DNA from: CAZRCG01 sp964598565
GTDB lineage: Bacteria > Bdellovibrionota > UBA2394
DNA: 64,000 nt
Direction of reading: 5' to 3'
Assembly: GCA_964598565.1 (NCBI GenBank)
Contig: CAZRCG010000001.1
Span: forward strand, 434,001 to 498,000
The notes beneath the pieces were generated by a model that worked only from the letters and a program-made list of their open reading frames with translations, was not told the DNA's origin and did no database searches. Shown in pieces: positions 61,803 through 64,000 of this stretch; positions within the stretch are counted from its first letter, which is position 1, and each line of letters starts with the position of its first letter. The position numbers were made by a program, and so were the translations under genes.

Positions 61803-64000
61803 TTATTCCACCTCAAAACGAAATCTAAGATCTCCACCAAAATCTTGTTCGGCACCGCCCTCAACACTCCGCCAGGAGCCGATCAATGAAATAATTCGAT
61901 TCACTCTGAGTTCCAACTCTACTTTGTGCCCCCCTCGGGCTGAAAGCATATTTGAATAATTCACTTCAAGCCTATTTCGAATGAGATCTGTGCCCACGGT
62001 AAGCTGCAGCTCTGTCGAGCGCGTTGACTCCGAAAATGCAGGGCTCAGTCCAAACCGGCGGATACCTAAATCAGAATAGAGTCGCCGTTCGATGCGATCT
62101 TGAAACTGACCTGTCACAAAGGTAATTCCACTAAACGATAAATTTCTCGTAGGATCTTCGGGTGACGCCGTTGAAGAACCTCCTAAAGAACTTGAAAACT
62201 CCTGTGAATCTCGAGGAGGAATTCCCGATAATACCAACTGAAGAATTTCCTTTTCGTTCAACGGAGGCTCCGAAGAATAGGTAATTTTTTGATTTTCTCC
62301 ACTTCCTCTGATTTGCAAAAACACCCGGTAGTCGGAGATTTCTGTGTCGGCACGAACATCAAATACCGGAATATTCGAGGTTGGATCTGAAAACTGAATA
62401 GACCCCGAACGCACCGTAAATTGACGATTCACATAATAGAATTGTCCTCGAACGACATCAATGGAGCCTCGCAATCGAGGGTCTTCGACAGATCCAAGAA
62501 CTCGCAAATTAATATTTGACACGCCATCCACAAGATTATTTCTAAATACGAGAGCCTCTTCCGACACCAGACCGATATTCAACGTCCAGTCGTCCCAGGT
62601 GTTTTTATCTTCTGTGTCCCAAGCGGCTTGAATACGCGATCTTTGCGTAAACTTGAGAAGGTCGGCTTTCATATCAAATCGGCGACGATAGACACCCTCT
62701 CGAATTTTCAGCTCACCGCTCACTCGGCCCTTCTGATTGCGAACTTCAAGCTCGAGCGGCCCGGTCGCCTTAAACGAGACACCCTGCTGTGGCTGAAACA
62801 AACTATCTCGCAAATAAAGTTGTAGTGAGGCTTCTTCTAAATTTCCTTGGCTCAAAAATGCTTGGCCTTTTCCTTCGAGAGTCCCTTCTCGAAAATCACC
62901 TTTCATCGACTTAAGTTCCATGCGAGGTCCTTCACTGATAACGACCGCCTGGCCATTTCGCAAAAAAAGCGGACTATTGTTCACCGTGACAAAGGCATCT
63001 TGAACATTCAAATTTCCATAAAACCCTTGAGGCCTCAATTGTCCACGAACCGCTAGCCATCCTTCAGACCGAGACAAACTGGGATAAAACGCTGACCATG
63101 CCCGCAGATCTAAGGGACCATCCATCGAAAATTCGAAGGATGATGGATCTTCGAAATGCCCCGAGGCCTCAAAGACTCCTCGATCAGACTGAGTCTGCAA
63201 CGAAGGTAAAATCCACCGCACTTTGTTTTCAGCTGTCGTCTTGGCGACGACCTTGAAAGGCTCGAGTCTGTGAAGCACGGCGCCCACGCGAGATAATGCC
63301 GAGGATTGTACCTGAATCTCCCCTTCATAGGCGGCATCAAGGGAAAATAGATTCCCAATCAGTTCGGTATCGGCCGTGCTCTGCGTCATAGCTAGATTGC
63401 CGTCGCCCGATACCGTCCAGTCTAAGCGAGCCTGAGCGAGAGGTTTCGAAAATGAAGCGAACGCAAAGTCTCTCAACGACAGAGCCCAATTCCATCGGCG
63501 GGACTTATGACTTTCTTCACCCAGGCCCTTTAACTGTAGGGCACCCCCAAAAAGACTGGCCTCCACCGCTCCATCGGCACCTTCCCATACCATATGGCCC
63601 GAAGAGTCTGACTGGTCGAGCCCTGAAACTTGGGTCTTCGTCATTTGAAATTTAAGCTCTAAGGAGGGCGAGTCTCTGTGATAATTAAAACTGAACGATG
63701 TATTCGATTGAACGGGCAGTGACCACGCAAAGATTTCTTGAATCGAAGCAAAGCGCAACTGACCCGAATCAAAGCTTAAGGCCACAAGACCGTCGCGATC
63801 AAACGACATCTCGCCATTTACAAACTGGTCGTCGCGATGAAATCGCAGCGCTATCTGATCGAAATAAAAATCAGAGCCGGCCGTCGCCCATTTGCCCTTC
63901 GCCAAAAAACCTTTCGTTTTCATTTTATAAAAGAGCCAGTCCCGAATCTGAATCAACCCTGAGCCTATCGGTCGATTGATGGGTCCACGCAATGTACCTC
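61803..64000 (-). CDS. tamB: TamB-like translocation/assembly protein, 5' part outside window
   Basis: The frame is open at the right edge, so the N-terminal part is missing; 732 codons are visible. The C-terminal DUF490 region is typical: VEDPRLRGSIDVVRGQFYYVNRQFTVRSG, SNIPVFDVRADTEI, EKEILQLVLSGIP and LEVNYSNMLSARGGHKVELELR. Repeating beta segments precede it (LDLRAWSAFYPSLSRSEGWL). TamB bridges inner and outer membrane with TamA. The stop lies six bases before the TamA-like gene's start. Confidence 0.9.
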   Translation of the reverse strand, partial: GTLRGPINRPIGSGLIQIRDWLFYKMKTKGFLAKGKWATAGSDFYFDQIALRFHRDDQFVNGEMSFDRDGLVALSFDSGQLRFASIQEIFAWSLPVQSNTSFSFNYHRDSPSLELKFQMTKTQVSGLDQSDSSGHMVWEGADGAVEASLFGGALQLKGLGEESHKSRRWNWALSLRDFAFASFSKPLAQARLDWTVSGDGNLAMTQSTADTELIGNLFSLDAAYEGEIQVQSSALSRVGAVLHRLEPFKVVAKTTAENKVRWILPSLQTQSDRGVFEASGHFEDPSSFEFSMDGPLDLRAWSAFYPSLSRSEGWLAVRGQLRPQGFYGNLNVQDAFVTVNNSPLFLRNGQAVVISEGPRMELKSMKGDFREGTLEGKGQAFLSQGNLEEASLQLYLRDSLFQPQQGVSFKATGPLELEVRNQKGRVSGELKIREGVYRRRFDMKADLLKFTQRSRIQAAWDTEDKNTWDDWTLNIGLVSEEALVFRNNLVDGVSNINLRVLGSVEDPRLRGSIDVVRGQFYYVNRQFTVRSGSIQFSDPTSNIPVFDVRADTEISDYRVFLQIRGSGENQKITYSSEPPLNEKEILQLVLSGIPPRDSQEFSSSLGGSSTASPEDPTRNLSFSGITFVTGQFQDRIERRLYSDLGIRRFGLSPAFSESTRSTELQLTVGTDLIRNRLEVNYSNMLSARGGHKVELELRVNRIISLIGSWRSVEGGAEQDFGGDLRFRFEVE

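Overview
The window reads as a chromosomal segment of a Gram-negative bacterium of intermediate GC, most likely a member of the Bdellovibrionota or a related former deltaproteobacterial lineage. That placement is an inference from gene content: a Ser/Thr kinase with a C-terminal PEGA-like domain, secreted proteins with a '(F/Y)-x-T-x-WFW' tail anchor, a complete isc Fe-S operon, Tol and Tam envelope systems, Omp85, FtsEX and a minor-pilin cluster. No rRNA, tRNA, CRISPR array, prophage or intact transposase gene was seen. Genes are densely packed and many start within the stop codon of the gene before (ATGA or GTGA overlaps).

Layout: 1-5.2 kb holds a truncated kinase gene, a hypothetical gene and an operon of plsC plus two tail-anchored secreted proteins. 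5.3-10.8 kb holds ssb, a lipoprotein, an acyl-CoA dehydrogenase, two uncharacterised TPR/membrane genes and a DUF4010/MgtC-like membrane protein. 11-20.4 kb on the minus strand is a translation/secretion operon (ffh, rpsP, khpA, a trmD fusion, rplS, an rnhB-yraN fusion, rsmI, hemE), plus a subtilase and recA. 21.3-26.6 kb is iscS-iscU-iscA-hscB-hscA-fdx-iscX. 26.7-34 kb is nadE, a heterodimeric ABC exporter, a urate-oxidase-N-like membrane protein and citrate synthase. 34-37.4 kb is a minor-pilin cluster. 37.5-40.9 kb is a metallo-beta-lactamase-fold hydrolase, repeats and xseA. 41-46.3 kb is ftsE-ftsX-coiled coil-ctpA followed by a large unknown gene. 46.4-49.6 kb is tolQ-tolR-tolA-like-tolB. 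49.6-54.2 kb is an unknown membrane protein, lemA, a GIDE-like protein with an EF-hand, a small secreted protein and ppx/gppA. 54.2-64 kb is tamB (open at the window edge)-tamA/Omp85-tolC-RND.

The least expected feature is a family of structured intergenic repeats, with five copies (A-E) near 2.2, 20.6, 21.2, 38.5 and 39.1 kb and a half copy (F) near 9.3 kb. Each of B-E has a 29-30 bp outer stem whose sequence differs between copies while pairing is kept, enclosing a conserved core of about 114 nt with a second covarying stem. The element ends carry TA followed by GGCT. In four cases this TA-G is exactly the TAG stop codon of the flanking reading frame, as expected if an element with TA target-site duplication inserted into stop codons and regenerated them. 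Two inverted pairs (B/C and D/E) each enclose a few hundred bases with a short open frame. The fold could reflect a MITE-like mobile element, a structured RNA family, or both.
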